Below are positions 53,840 through 62,046 of a stretch of 64,000 nucleotides of DNA, piece by piece. Made by a program: the position numbers and the translations under genes. Positions within the stretch are counted from its first letter, which is position 1. The number at the start of each line of letters is the position of its first letter. This DNA is from an uncultured Dokdonia sp. (GTDB lineage Bacteria; Bacteroidota; Bacteroidia; Flavobacteriales; Flavobacteriaceae), in the NCBI RefSeq assembly GCF_947492815.1, contig NZ_CANLOB010000001.1, positions 482,818-546,817 on the forward strand, written 5' to 3'. The notes beneath the pieces were generated by a model that saw nothing but the letters and a program-made list of their open reading frames with translations, had not been told where the DNA came from and ran no database searches.

Positions 53840-55738
53840 ATGAGTGATGCAATAAAGCATGAATGTGGAATCGCCCTAATACGATTAAAAAAACCACTTA
53901 CCTATTATAAAGAGAAGTATGGCACTGCTTTTTATGGAGTAAATAAAATGTATCTAATGATGGAAAAACAGCATAACCGAGGTCAAGATGGTGCTGGTTT
54001 TGCAAGTATTAAATTAGATATGGCTCCCGGACAACGATATATCTCTAGACAACGATCTACAGAGCAACAACCTATACAAGATATTTTTGCACAGATTAAT
54101 GGTCGCATTAATGAAGTGATGACTGCAAATCCAGATCGTAAAGATGATGTAGAGTGGCAAAAAAGCAATGTTCCTTATTTAGGAGAAGTGCTAATGGGTC
54201 ATGTTAGATATGGAACTTTTGGAAAAAATAGTGTAGAAAGTGTACATCCATTTTTAAGACAAAATAACTGGATGCATCGTAACCTGATTGTCGCTGGTAA
54301 TTTTAATATGACAAATGTAAGTACGCTTTTTAAGAAGTTGGTTTCATTAGGTCAGCATCCTAAAGAACATGCAGATACTATTACTGTTATGGAGAAAATA
54401 GGACATTTCCTAGATGACGAGGTGGCAAAGCTTTATAAGAAACTAAAGAAAGAAGGTTATAATAAACAACAAGCTTCTCCTCAAATAGCAGAGCGTTTAA
54501 AGGTTGAAAAAATACTAAAGAGAGCATCAAAAGATTGGGATGGAGGCTATGCAATGGTAGGTCTTTTAGGACATGGAGATGCATTTGTATTGAGAGATCC
54601 AGCAGGAATTCGTCCAGCATATTACTATGAAGATGAAGAAGTAGCTGTAGTAGCTAGTGAACGCCCAGTAATTCAAACAGCTTTTAATGTAGATTTTGAT
54701 GATGTAAAAGAATTAGACCCTGGAAGCGCTCTTATTGTAAAGAAAAACGGAAAATTAAGTATAAAGAAAGTATTAGAACCGCTTACGCGAAAAGCATGCT
54801 CGTTTGAACGCATTTATTTTTCAAGAGGAAGTGATGCAGAAATCTATAAAGAGCGTAAGTTGTTAGGAAGACTCTTAATGCCTGAAGTACTTAAAAGTAT
54901 AGATCACGATACTAAAAACACAGTCTTTAGTTTTATTCCTAATACAGCCGAAACGTCTTTTTATGGCTTGGTCGAAGCAGCTCAAGACGAGCTCAATAAG
55001 CAAAAAGGAGAAGAGCTATTAGCGTCAAAAGAAAATTTAGACAAGGAAGCTATAGAGCGTATCCTTTCGCGAAAGCTAAGAACAGAAAAGATCGCCATAA
55101 AGGATGCAAAGCTTAGAACATTTATCACAGAAGATAGTAGTCGAGATGATCTAGTTGCTCACGTATATGATGTTACGTATGGGGTCATTCAGCCAGAAGA
55201 CAAGCTTGTTATCATAGATGATAGTATTGTAAGAGGAACAACGCTTAAAAAGAGTATTATAAAGATGATGGCGCGTTTGAATCCTAAAAAGATTATCGTT
55301 GTTTCTTCTGCTCCTCAAATACGTTACCCAGATTGTTATGGTATTGACATGGCAAAGCTGGAAGACTTTATAGCTTTTAGAGCTGCAATCGCACTTTTAA
55401 AAGAAAACGGTAAAGAAGCTATAATTTCAGAAGTATATGAAAAATGTAAAGCACAGGTAGATTTAAAAGATAAAGATGTACAAAATTTTGTAAAGGAGAT
55501 TTATGCTCCTTTTACAGACGAGCAAATCTCATCAAAAATCTCTGAGTTATTAATTGATGAAACTGTAAAACCACAAGTTGAAATCATTTATCAAACGGTA
55601 GAAAACCTTCATAAAGCATGTCCTAAAAATTTAGGAGATTGGTATTTTACAGGAGACTATCCTACCCATGGAGGAAATCGAGTTGTAAATCGTGCATTTA
55701 TAAACTATATGGAAGGAAATAGTGCTAGAGCCTATTAG
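53840..55738 (+). CDS. purF: amidophosphoribosyltransferase family protein
   Basis: A 632-residue PurF-type enzyme making phosphoribosylamine from PRPP and glutamine, the first step of purine synthesis. The glutaminase Cys is in HECGIALIRL (Cys9, after processing). NRGQDGAG and GHVRYGTFG are conserved, and the PRPP loop is VIIDDSIVRGTTLKKSI (about 454-470). It is longer than the about 500-residue classical enzyme, with an insertion around 375-420 and a C-terminal extension. A decayed palindrome (55074-55086) encodes LSRKL in that insertion. A PurF paralogue elsewhere cannot be excluded. Confidence 0.9.
   Translation: MSDAIKHECGIALIRLKKPLTYYKEKYGTAFYGVNKMYLMMEKQHNRGQDGAGFASIKLDMAPGQRYISRQRSTEQQPIQDIFAQINGRINEVMTANPDRKDDVEWQKSNVPYLGEVLMGHVRYGTFGKNSVESVHPFLRQNNWMHRNLIVAGNFNMTNVSTLFKKLVSLGQHPKEHADTITVMEKIGHFLDDEVAKLYKKLKKEGYNKQQASPQIAERLKVEKILKRASKDWDGGYAMVGLLGHGDAFVLRDPAGIRPAYYYEDEEVAVVASERPVIQTAFNVDFDDVKELDPGSALIVKKNGKLSIKKVLEPLTRKACSFERIYFSRGSDAEIYKERKLLGRLLMPEVLKSIDHDTKNTVFSFIPNTAETSFYGLVEAAQDELNKQKGEELLASKENLDKEAIERILSRKLRTEKIAIKDAKLRTFITEDSSRDDLVAHVYDVTYGVIQPEDKLVIIDDSIVRGTTLKKSIIKMMARLNPKKIIVVSSAPQIRYPDCYGIDMAKLEDFIAFRAAIALLKENGKEAIISEVYEKCKAQVDLKDKDVQNFVKEIYAPFTDEQISSKISELLIDETVKPQVEIIYQTVENLHKACPKNLGDWYFTGDYPTHGGNRVVNRAFINYMEGNSARAY
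55074..55086. repeat. palindrome copy, one base lost
   Basis: CTTTCGCGAAAGC in purF, with the first G of the core lost. It is read as LSRKL, the second frame. Confidence 0.85.
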
Positions 55739-55773
55739 ATTGTTCATAAGTAAATCATAAATCTTGTAAATTT

Positions 55774-55813
55774 TGTGTATTTGGTCTAAAAATCGTGTAT
55801 TTGGTCTAAAAGA
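55774..55813 (+). repeat. 20-nt tandem repeat with promoter-like units
   Basis: GTGTATTTGGTCTAAAA occurs twice, 20 nt apart, downstream of purF. Each TGTATTTG is one base from the TAnnTTTG box. It may be a doubled promoter element or a simple duplication. Confidence 0.6.
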
Positions 55814-55851
55814 TGTTGTACGGTTGTAAATCAGTACTATATTAGCAGAGC

Positions 55852-55926
55852 CATAGCATAAGTAGGTTAAGTTCATGGTAGATTTGGGGCAAAAAAAGGT
55901 GGAACTTTCCGCCTTTTTTTATGCCC
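55852..55926 (+). ncRNA. possible small RNA between purF and the CNNM gene
   Basis: A TTG (55816-55818), 19 nt, and TATATTAG (55838-55845, one mismatch to TAnnTTTG) resemble a full flavobacterial promoter. The strong hairpin 55887-55926 (GGGC, AAAAAAAGG, GGAA paired with TTCC, CCTTTTTTT, GCCC) could end a transcript of about 75 nt. No ORF fits. The hairpin may instead be the purF terminator. The rest of the gap 55739-56054 holds the tandem repeat and a half palindrome at about 55944-55954 (GAAAGCGTATA). Confidence 0.25.
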
Positions 55927-56054
55927 AAAACTTACGTAAATCTGAAAGCGTATAAATGAAAAGAGTCCTTTCTTATCGTTTTTGAAGAGTTAAAAGGTTT
56001 CTTCCAAAAATTAATTTCAATTTACATACCTTTACAGAAACAGTTTTATAAGCC

Positions 56055-57146
56055 ATGGGTCAACTCCTTTTTTGGGCAACCGTTTCAATTTTCTTTTCAT
56101 TTTTATGTTCCATATTGGAAGCGGTATTGCTAAGTATATCACCTACATTTATAAATATTAAAAAAAGTGAAGGTAAAGGCTATGCATCTAGCCTTGAAGC
56201 GTTAAAAAAAGATGTAGATAAACCGCTTATAGCGATATTAACTCTCAATACATTGGCACACACAGTTGGAGCTATGATGGTAGGTAATGTTGCTGCAGAT
56301 TTATATCCAGACTTCGCTATTTTAGGAGTAAACTTTGTCGGATTAGTTTCTGGTATTATGACATTTCTTATCCTAGTTGCATCAGAAATTATACCTAAAA
56401 CAATAGGAGCTACTTATTGGAAACAATTGGCAAACTTTACAGCAAAAGCACTTAGAGCTCTTATTTTTCCATTGAAATGGACAGGAATTTTATGGTTGTT
56501 ACAACTCACTACAAAACTTGTGGGAGGGAAAGGACATCACGGAAGTGTCTTGAGTAGAGAAGACTTTACAGCAATGGCTCAAATGGCTAGTGATGAAGGA
56601 GTATTTGAAGAGTCAGAAAGTAAAATTTTAAATAACTTACTTTCTTTTAAAGATGTGCTTACAAAAGATGTTATGACACCACGCACAGTTATGAAATCAG
56701 CGGCATCTAAGACTACGATAAGTGATTTCTTTAAAGAAAATCAAGAATTACGTTTTTCTAGAATACCAGTGTACGATAAAAATATAGATCATATAACGGG
56801 TATTGTGTTAAAGAGTGAGGTGTATAGAGAAATGGCTCTTGATAATCATCAGAAAACACTAGAAGAAATACAAAGGCCAATTATGATTACAAATCGTAAT
56901 CTTCCTATACCAGATCTTTTTGAAGAGTTAATTTCTACAAAAAACCATATTGCATTAGTAGTAGATGAATATGGTACTACAAGTGGATTGGTAACGATGG
57001 AAGATGTTATTGAAACTCTTCTAGGACTTGAAATTATGGACGAAAGTGATCGAGTGGCAGATTTACAAACATTGGCTAGAAAAAATTGGGAGAAAAGAGC
57101 TAAAGAATTAGGACTTCTAGATGAAAATAAAGCGTCAGATGAATAA
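56055..57146 (+). CDS. CNNM/HlyC-type transporter (DUF21 plus CBS pair)
   Basis: A 363-residue membrane protein. The DUF21 transmembrane domain (about 1-170) contains SILEAVLLSISPTFI and ILVASEIIPKTIGATYW. The CBS pair follows from about 200 (VMTPRTVMKSA ... HIALVVDEYGTTSGLVTMEDVIETLLG). The C-terminal CorC_HlyC domain of longer members is missing. The family is linked to magnesium or other metal transport. It overlaps the DinB gene by 8 nt. Confidence 0.88.
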   Translation: MGQLLFWATVSIFFSFLCSILEAVLLSISPTFINIKKSEGKGYASSLEALKKDVDKPLIAILTLNTLAHTVGAMMVGNVAADLYPDFAILGVNFVGLVSGIMTFLILVASEIIPKTIGATYWKQLANFTAKALRALIFPLKWTGILWLLQLTTKLVGGKGHHGSVLSREDFTAMAQMASDEGVFEESESKILNNLLSFKDVLTKDVMTPRTVMKSAASKTTISDFFKENQELRFSRIPVYDKNIDHITGIVLKSEVYREMALDNHQKTLEEIQRPIMITNRNLPIPDLFEELISTKNHIALVVDEYGTTSGLVTMEDVIETLLGLEIMDESDRVADLQTLARKNWEKRAKELGLLDENKASDE

Positions 57147-57657
57147 AATAGTCATTATAGTACTTTGTCTATTCACTGCAAGCGTGTATGGTCAAAAAGA
57201 AAATGCAAAAGATGCATTTCTTGAAAAATGGAGCAATTCTAAAGACTATTTAATTGCAATTGCAGAAGCAATGCCAGAAGATAAGTATGCATATGCGCCT
57301 ACTGAAAGGGAAATGAATTTTGGAGCTCAATTATTACATATGAGAGGAAATATGCTTTGGTTAGGAAACACTTATTTTTCTTCCAAAGGATTTGATCGAA
57401 ACTCACTGTCTCAAAATATTCCAGAAGGTAAAGAAGCTATTATTAGCGCATTAAAAAAGTCATTTGATGATGTATATATACTGGTAGATGAAAGCCCTTC
57501 TGAGAGCTTAAAAGAAACGGTATCCTTTTTTGCAGGCCCTAAATCTAAATTGCAAATATTAAACCTTTTACAAGATCATCTAACGCATCATAGAGGGCAA
57601 ATTATAGTATACCTTAACCTAAACAATGTGATTCCTCCAGACTATAGTGGGTGGTAA
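57139..57657 (+). CDS. secreted DinB family protein
   Basis: 172 residues from MNKIVIIVLCLFTASVYGQ, a signal peptide; the frame could start six residues earlier. The DinB/YfiT four-helix bundle has metal-ligand-like histidines in GAQLLHMRGN and DHLTHHRGQIIVYLN. Most DinB proteins are cytoplasmic metal-dependent transferases, so export is notable. The gene overlaps the CNNM stop by 8 nt, suggesting coupled expression. Function is unknown. Confidence 0.8.
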   Translation: MNKIVIIVLCLFTASVYGQKENAKDAFLEKWSNSKDYLIAIAEAMPEDKYAYAPTEREMNFGAQLLHMRGNMLWLGNTYFSSKGFDRNSLSQNIPEGKEAIISALKKSFDDVYILVDESPSESLKETVSFFAGPKSKLQILNLLQDHLTHHRGQIIVYLNLNNVIPPDYSGW

Positions 57658-57743
57658 TTTATTAATGAAATACTATTTTATAAAGTCGTAAGACGCATAT
57701 CAAATAGATAGTTGAATTAATTGCGCTTTTTCAGTGGGATTTT

Positions 57744-57810
57744 GGTTTAATACTTCGACCCTTGTGTCGACTCCTTTTATCGGGTCCAGAGCTTGTCTTA
57801 AGGTTTAATA
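57744..57810. repeat. 49-nt segment between 9-nt direct repeats
   Basis: GGTTTAATA at 57744-57752 and 57802-57810 flanks 49 nt containing TTCGACCCTTGTGTCGACTC. The layout is like a tiny insertion with target duplication, but no mobile gene is present. Confidence 0.35.
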
Positions 57811-57831
57811 TATTTTATTTGTCAAAGTTGA

Positions 57832-60042
57832 TTATTTAGACTTTGAAAATGATTTATTTAAGTTACGTAAAATAGTAGTTAAAAACTGAGAGATATCATA
57901 AGGCTTTAAAATGATATCATTCATTCCTGAATCCATAATTGTAGCACGCATTTCATCTAGTTCTACAGCAGTAAGTGCTACAATGGGTACTTCAGCATTA
58001 AATTTTCTAATAGCTTTTGTAGCTTCAACACCATCTACTTTAGGCATATGAATATCCATAAGGATAAGATCGTAATTATTTTCTTTTACTAGTGAAATAG
58101 CTTGTTCGCCATCATCAGCAAGAGAACATTTAAACTGACGCTTTTCAAGGATTTTCTGAGTAATTTTTTGATTAATTCGATTGTCATCTACTACGAGAAT
58201 ATGAACATTTTCGAAGACATGAATAGCTGTTCTTTCTTTACCAATTTCTTTTTTCACCTCTTTTTCGTCAGAAATATTAGCTTCTAGATTGATAGTAAAC
58301 GTAAATACAGAACCTGTACCCATTTCACTATTTAATAAAATTTCACTGTCATATAATGCCAAAAGTTTCTTTACTATAGGCAGACCTAACCCAGTTCCTT
58401 GATAGTTATAATTGCGATTTTCTACCTGAGAAAACTCTTCAAAAATTGTTTTTTGTTTACTGGCAGGAATACCAATTCCATCATCTTTTATGGTGAATTT
58501 TGTTTTATATAAACCTTCACGAGTTTTTTCTATAAGATCAATAGAAACCCAAATATTTCCGTTTTCATTAAACTTAATAGCATTTCCTATCAGATTCATA
58601 AGAATTTGAGAAAGCCTCACATAATCTCCGATCTGTTTATCAGGTAAGTTTTCATCTATATGTAAGTGTATTTTATTATTATTTTGTTCTAAACTAAATT
58701 CAAAAGAGCGTGTAATACTTTTTGTAAGACTAGATAATCTATAGGACGTTTTTTCTAATTTAATACCATTAGCATCCATTTTATTCAGAAGTAAAACATC
58801 ATTTATAAGCGCTAATAAATAATCTGCCGAAAATTTTAAAGACTTGAGGTCTTCTTTATTTTTAGAAGTTTCATCTTCCAGTAAAATAGAGGCAAGCCCA
58901 ATAACACCATATAAAGGTGTTCGTAATTCATGGCTTACTGTAGAAAAAAACTGTGTTTTAAGTTGCGACAATCGTTCTGCGTCATTTTTAGCAACCATTA
59001 ATTGGTTGTTTTTTTCGTGAAGGCGCCTTATGTACTTTTTTCGAGACTTAAAAGAGAAGAAAATAGCAATAAGAGCAATTAATAAAATAATAGAGGAAAG
59101 AATAAATATGTTGCGTAAATCTCTAGATTTCTCAAAGAGCTGATCATTAATAATTTGTTCTTTCCTAGCAGATGCTATTGTACGCTCATATTCTTTAATA
59201 TTAAAACGTGTTTTAGCAGCTTGGACTTCTCTCAATTTATCTTGCTCATATTTTTTATCATCCAGCTCTTTTGCTTTTTTGAGTAGCTGATACGCTTTTT
59301 CATAGTTCCCTTGCATTTCAGAAAGCTCACCATAGTATTTATAAAACTCTAATGCAATAGATGGGTGTTTTTCGATTTGAATAGCCTTTTCAACCTCTAA
59401 AAAAGCAGTCTCAGCAAGTTTATAATTCCCTTTTTGAGTGTGATATCTTCCTAGTAAGGTTTTCGTTTCTGCAACCTCTACAGGATATATTGTATCTTTT
59501 TGATAGAGTTTTTCTACTTGAAGTAAATAAGGAAGGGCTTCATCTGCTTTATTTTCATCTAGATATGTCCAAGCAATATTAATAAGAGGAGGAATGTTTT
59601 CAAAACTAGGACTCTCTGTATTTAACTCAATACTTTTTTTGTAATAATCTATTCCTTTTTGATAGTTTTCTTTCCCGTCTGATTCTACATTTCCTAAACT
59701 TAAATAAGCCCATGAAAGTAAAGAATCTTGTTTGTTTTCCTTTACAATTTTAAGAGCTTTTTCATGGTTTAATCTAGCCTGAAGCGTGTCCTTCATATCA
59801 CTGTTAATACTTCCCATGAGGTCGTATCCCATAAAGGTATAATAAGGGTTTTGTTGTTTTTCTCCTTCAGCTATGATTTGTGTAGCATTTTCAATAGCAT
59901 TCTTATATTCAAGATTATCTATATTACTATATGCTAAAAAACTTAAACGGTATATACTATCCTGCGTAACTTGTTTTTCTTGAGCAAAAGAACAAGTTAC
60001 ACAAAGGCAAAAAAGGATGATATAGCATGGGTTATCCTTCAT
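57832..60042 (-). CDS. hybrid histidine kinase with TPR sensor
   Basis: 736 residues: a signal peptide ending SFAQ, TPR-type repeats (about 25-290), a transmembrane helix (about 308-328), HisKA with FFSTVSHELRTPLYGV (about 370), an ATPase domain (LMNLIGNAIKFNENG, KDDGIGIP, GTGLGLPIVKKLL), and a C-terminal receiver with VVDDNRINQ, phospho-Asp in ILMDIHMPKVDG and Lys in ILKPYD. It is a typical Bacteroidota periplasmic-TPR sensor. The downstream output is not encoded here. It has its own promoter box. Confidence 0.92.
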   Translation of the reverse strand: MKDNPCYIILFCLCVTCSFAQEKQVTQDSIYRLSFLAYSNIDNLEYKNAIENATQIIAEGEKQQNPYYTFMGYDLMGSINSDMKDTLQARLNHEKALKIVKENKQDSLLSWAYLSLGNVESDGKENYQKGIDYYKKSIELNTESPSFENIPPLINIAWTYLDENKADEALPYLLQVEKLYQKDTIYPVEVAETKTLLGRYHTQKGNYKLAETAFLEVEKAIQIEKHPSIALEFYKYYGELSEMQGNYEKAYQLLKKAKELDDKKYEQDKLREVQAAKTRFNIKEYERTIASARKEQIINDQLFEKSRDLRNIFILSSIILLIALIAIFFSFKSRKKYIRRLHEKNNQLMVAKNDAERLSQLKTQFFSTVSHELRTPLYGVIGLASILLEDETSKNKEDLKSLKFSADYLLALINDVLLLNKMDANGIKLEKTSYRLSSLTKSITRSFEFSLEQNNNKIHLHIDENLPDKQIGDYVRLSQILMNLIGNAIKFNENGNIWVSIDLIEKTREGLYKTKFTIKDDGIGIPASKQKTIFEEFSQVENRNYNYQGTGLGLPIVKKLLALYDSEILLNSEMGTGSVFTFTINLEANISDEKEVKKEIGKERTAIHVFENVHILVVDDNRINQKITQKILEKRQFKCSLADDGEQAISLVKENNYDLILMDIHMPKVDGVEATKAIRKFNAEVPIVALTAVELDEMRATIMDSGMNDIILKPYDISQFLTTILRNLNKSFSKSK

Positions 60043-60065
60043 CTATAGGAATTATGGGGCTAAAG

Positions 60066-60073
60066 CAAAATTA
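60066..60073 (-). promoter_or_regulatory. flavobacterial -7 box for the hybrid kinase
   Basis: TAATTTTG followed by C on the minus strand, 23 nt before the kinase start. Confidence 0.5.
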
Positions 60074-60155
60074 CTCATAAACAATAGGATACACAAAAAA
60101 TAGATTCTACCCAAAAAATCGCTCAAAACTTTTAGTAAAATGCATACCTTTAGAT

Positions 60156-60629
60156 ATGCATAAAGTATACATAAATAGCCCTTTAGGAATGTTAGAAATT
60201 GAAGGAGATGATCAAAACATTACTGCAATTACTTTTCTAGATAGAGAGGTTGCCATAACAACCAATATTCCTGAAAGTATGAAAGAAGTGGTGCAACAAC
60301 TTAATGAGTATTTTGCAAAAGAAAGAACAGCTTTTGATTTAAAATTAAAACCTAAAGGAACCGTTTTTCAAACAAAAGTTTGGAGTACATTACAAACGAT
60401 TCCTTTTGGAAAGACAGCCTCTTATTTAGATATGGCTAAAACATTAGGAGACCCTAAAGTAATACGCGCCGCAGCAAGTGCCAATGGAAAAAACCCTATA
60501 TCTATTATAATTCCTTGTCATAGAGTTATTGGTAGTGATGGGTCACTTACAGGATATGCAGGAGGACTACATCGTAAAAAATGGTTATTAGAACACGAGA
60601 GTCCTGTAAAACAAGCATCTCTTTTTTAA
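60156..60629 (+). CDS. ogt: methylated-DNA--protein-cysteine methyltransferase
   Basis: A 157-residue Ogt/MGMT-type suicide repair protein removing O6-alkyl groups from guanine. The acceptor Cys is in IIIPCHRVIGSDGSLTGYAGG (about 128), preceded by the helix-turn-helix region TVFQTKVWSTLQTIPFGKTASYLDMA. Length and motif order are standard. No Ada-type regulatory domain is present. Confidence 0.95.
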   Translation: MHKVYINSPLGMLEIEGDDQNITAITFLDREVAITTNIPESMKEVVQQLNEYFAKERTAFDLKLKPKGTVFQTKVWSTLQTIPFGKTASYLDMAKTLGDPKVIRAAASANGKNPISIIIPCHRVIGSDGSLTGYAGGLHRKKWLLEHESPVKQASLF

Positions 60630-60660
60630 TCAGATATTATTAAAACGATATTCTATTCTT

Positions 60661-61818
60661 ATGAAGTCTATAAAGAAATTTTTAAAAGGGTTAATTAGCA
60701 TCATTCTTCTTTTAGTTGTACTTGCATACATAACAGATTATGAGTACATATTAAAAGGAGTTCGAGTGGTATATATGACAGGACACATATCTGCTTATAT
60801 AGATGACTATCCTTATTTTGAAAATGAAGAAATAGCAAATAGTACTCCTGAACCTTGGCCTTTACACAAATCATATAATAGTGTCAAAGCAACTTTAGAA
60901 TTAGATAAAACAAACCAAGAACTAGGAACAGTAGCTTTCTTAATCATAAAAAATGATAGTATATGGTATGAGCAATATGATGAAGATTCGGAAATAAAAT
61001 ACGGTCCAACATCAAAAACAAACTCTTTTTCTATGGCAAAAAGCATTACAAGTGCTTTATTAGGAAAAGCAATTCAAGACGGATACATAAAAAATTTAGA
61101 CCAACCATTAGGTGATTTCTTTGAGCAATATGCAGCATCAAAAACTACAGTAGGGGATTTATCATCTATGTCATCAGGGTTAGACTGGCAAGAAAGCTAT
61201 ACAAGTCCATTTAGCGTAACGGCAAGAGCATATTATGATGATGATTTAGCAGAGACCATACTCAATCAAAAAGTAATAGAAACCCCTGGAGTTTCTTTTA
61301 AATACCTTAGTGGTAACACGCAATTATTGGGGATGGTATTAGAAAAAGCAACGGGTAAAAAACTAGCTACGTATTTATCAGATAGTTTTTGGAAACCGAT
61401 GGGTATGGAACAGCCAGCACTATGGCAAGTAGATGATACAGAAAACAGACTTGTAAAAACATATTGTTGTATCTCAAGCAATGCTAGAGATTTTGCAAAA
61501 TTCGGAAAACTATATAAAGATCACGGAAAGTGGAATGGAAAACAACTCTTAGACGCTTCTTTTGTTTCAAAGTCAATACAACCTAGGTTTCCAGAAGATG
61601 ATATGTACGGATATGGATTTTGGCTTAGCAATCATAAAGGAAAAAAAATATTCGTAATGCGTGGTATTTTAGGACAATATGTAATCACTATTCCAGAGGA
61701 TAATCTGATTATTGTTAGATTAGGTCATAAAAGAGGAGGGTTTACTCCTAAAGCTTCTTTTACTAAAGACTTTTACACCTATATCGATGAAGCATATACA
61801 ATGCTTGAAAATAATTAA
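60661..61818 (+). CDS. serine hydrolase (beta-lactamase/PBP fold)
   Basis: A 385-residue protein with an N-terminal membrane segment (about 8-27). The SxxK motif is FSMAKSITSALLGKAI (about 122), and the Tyr motif is KYLSGNTQLLGMVLEKATGK (about 220). The end, MRGILGQYVITIPEDNLIIVRLGH, is the usual KTG-equivalent region. It belongs to the class C beta-lactamase-like serine hydrolases, which include esterases and peptidases; resistance function should not be assumed. It follows ogt by 31 nt. Confidence 0.87.
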   Translation: MKSIKKFLKGLISIILLLVVLAYITDYEYILKGVRVVYMTGHISAYIDDYPYFENEEIANSTPEPWPLHKSYNSVKATLELDKTNQELGTVAFLIIKNDSIWYEQYDEDSEIKYGPTSKTNSFSMAKSITSALLGKAIQDGYIKNLDQPLGDFFEQYAASKTTVGDLSSMSSGLDWQESYTSPFSVTARAYYDDDLAETILNQKVIETPGVSFKYLSGNTQLLGMVLEKATGKKLATYLSDSFWKPMGMEQPALWQVDDTENRLVKTYCCISSNARDFAKFGKLYKDHGKWNGKQLLDASFVSKSIQPRFPEDDMYGYGFWLSNHKGKKIFVMRGILGQYVITIPEDNLIIVRLGHKRGGFTPKASFTKDFYTYIDEAYTMLENN

Positions 61819-61834
61819 AAGCACTAGTTTTTCT

Positions 61835-61943
61835 TGGGCGTGACCTTTATCCTGAAACAAGTTCAGGAATCAGGTCAGGCTTTACGCTACAATTCCTCCC
61901 ACACAATGTGTGGTGCGGGATTTTCACTACAATCCTTCACGCA
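61835..61943. repeat. multi-hairpin intergenic element
   Basis: The end bases GCGTGA (61838-61843) and TCACGC (61937-61942) can close a domain. Inside are GACC/GGTC enclosing CCTGAA/TTCAGG, then CCACAC-AAT-GTGTGG, with two similar single-stranded motifs ACGCTACAAT and TCACTACAATCC. It looks like a structured RNA or non-autonomous repeat; I recall similar GGGCGT...TCACGC elements in other Flavobacteriia. Confidence 0.6.
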
Positions 61944-62046
61944 AAAAACATTTGAAGAGTATTATTTCTTTAGACACTATATTAAAATAAGAAAAGGCAC
62001 CTAACAGGACAACGGGTTTTCTTACTTTAGAACTTTAAATAAAACT

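Noticed and set aside
54781..54795. CTTACGCGAAAAGC in purF as a further palindrome copy
   Set aside because: Too many differences from the core. The encoded LTRKACS fits an ordinary PurF segment.
2930..55954. Palindrome as a KOPS or Chi-type orienting signal
   Set aside because: Those signals need strand polarity. A perfect palindrome has none.
60661..61818. Beta-lactamase resistance gene
   Set aside because: Only the general serine-hydrolase fold motifs are present; many members are esterases or peptidases.
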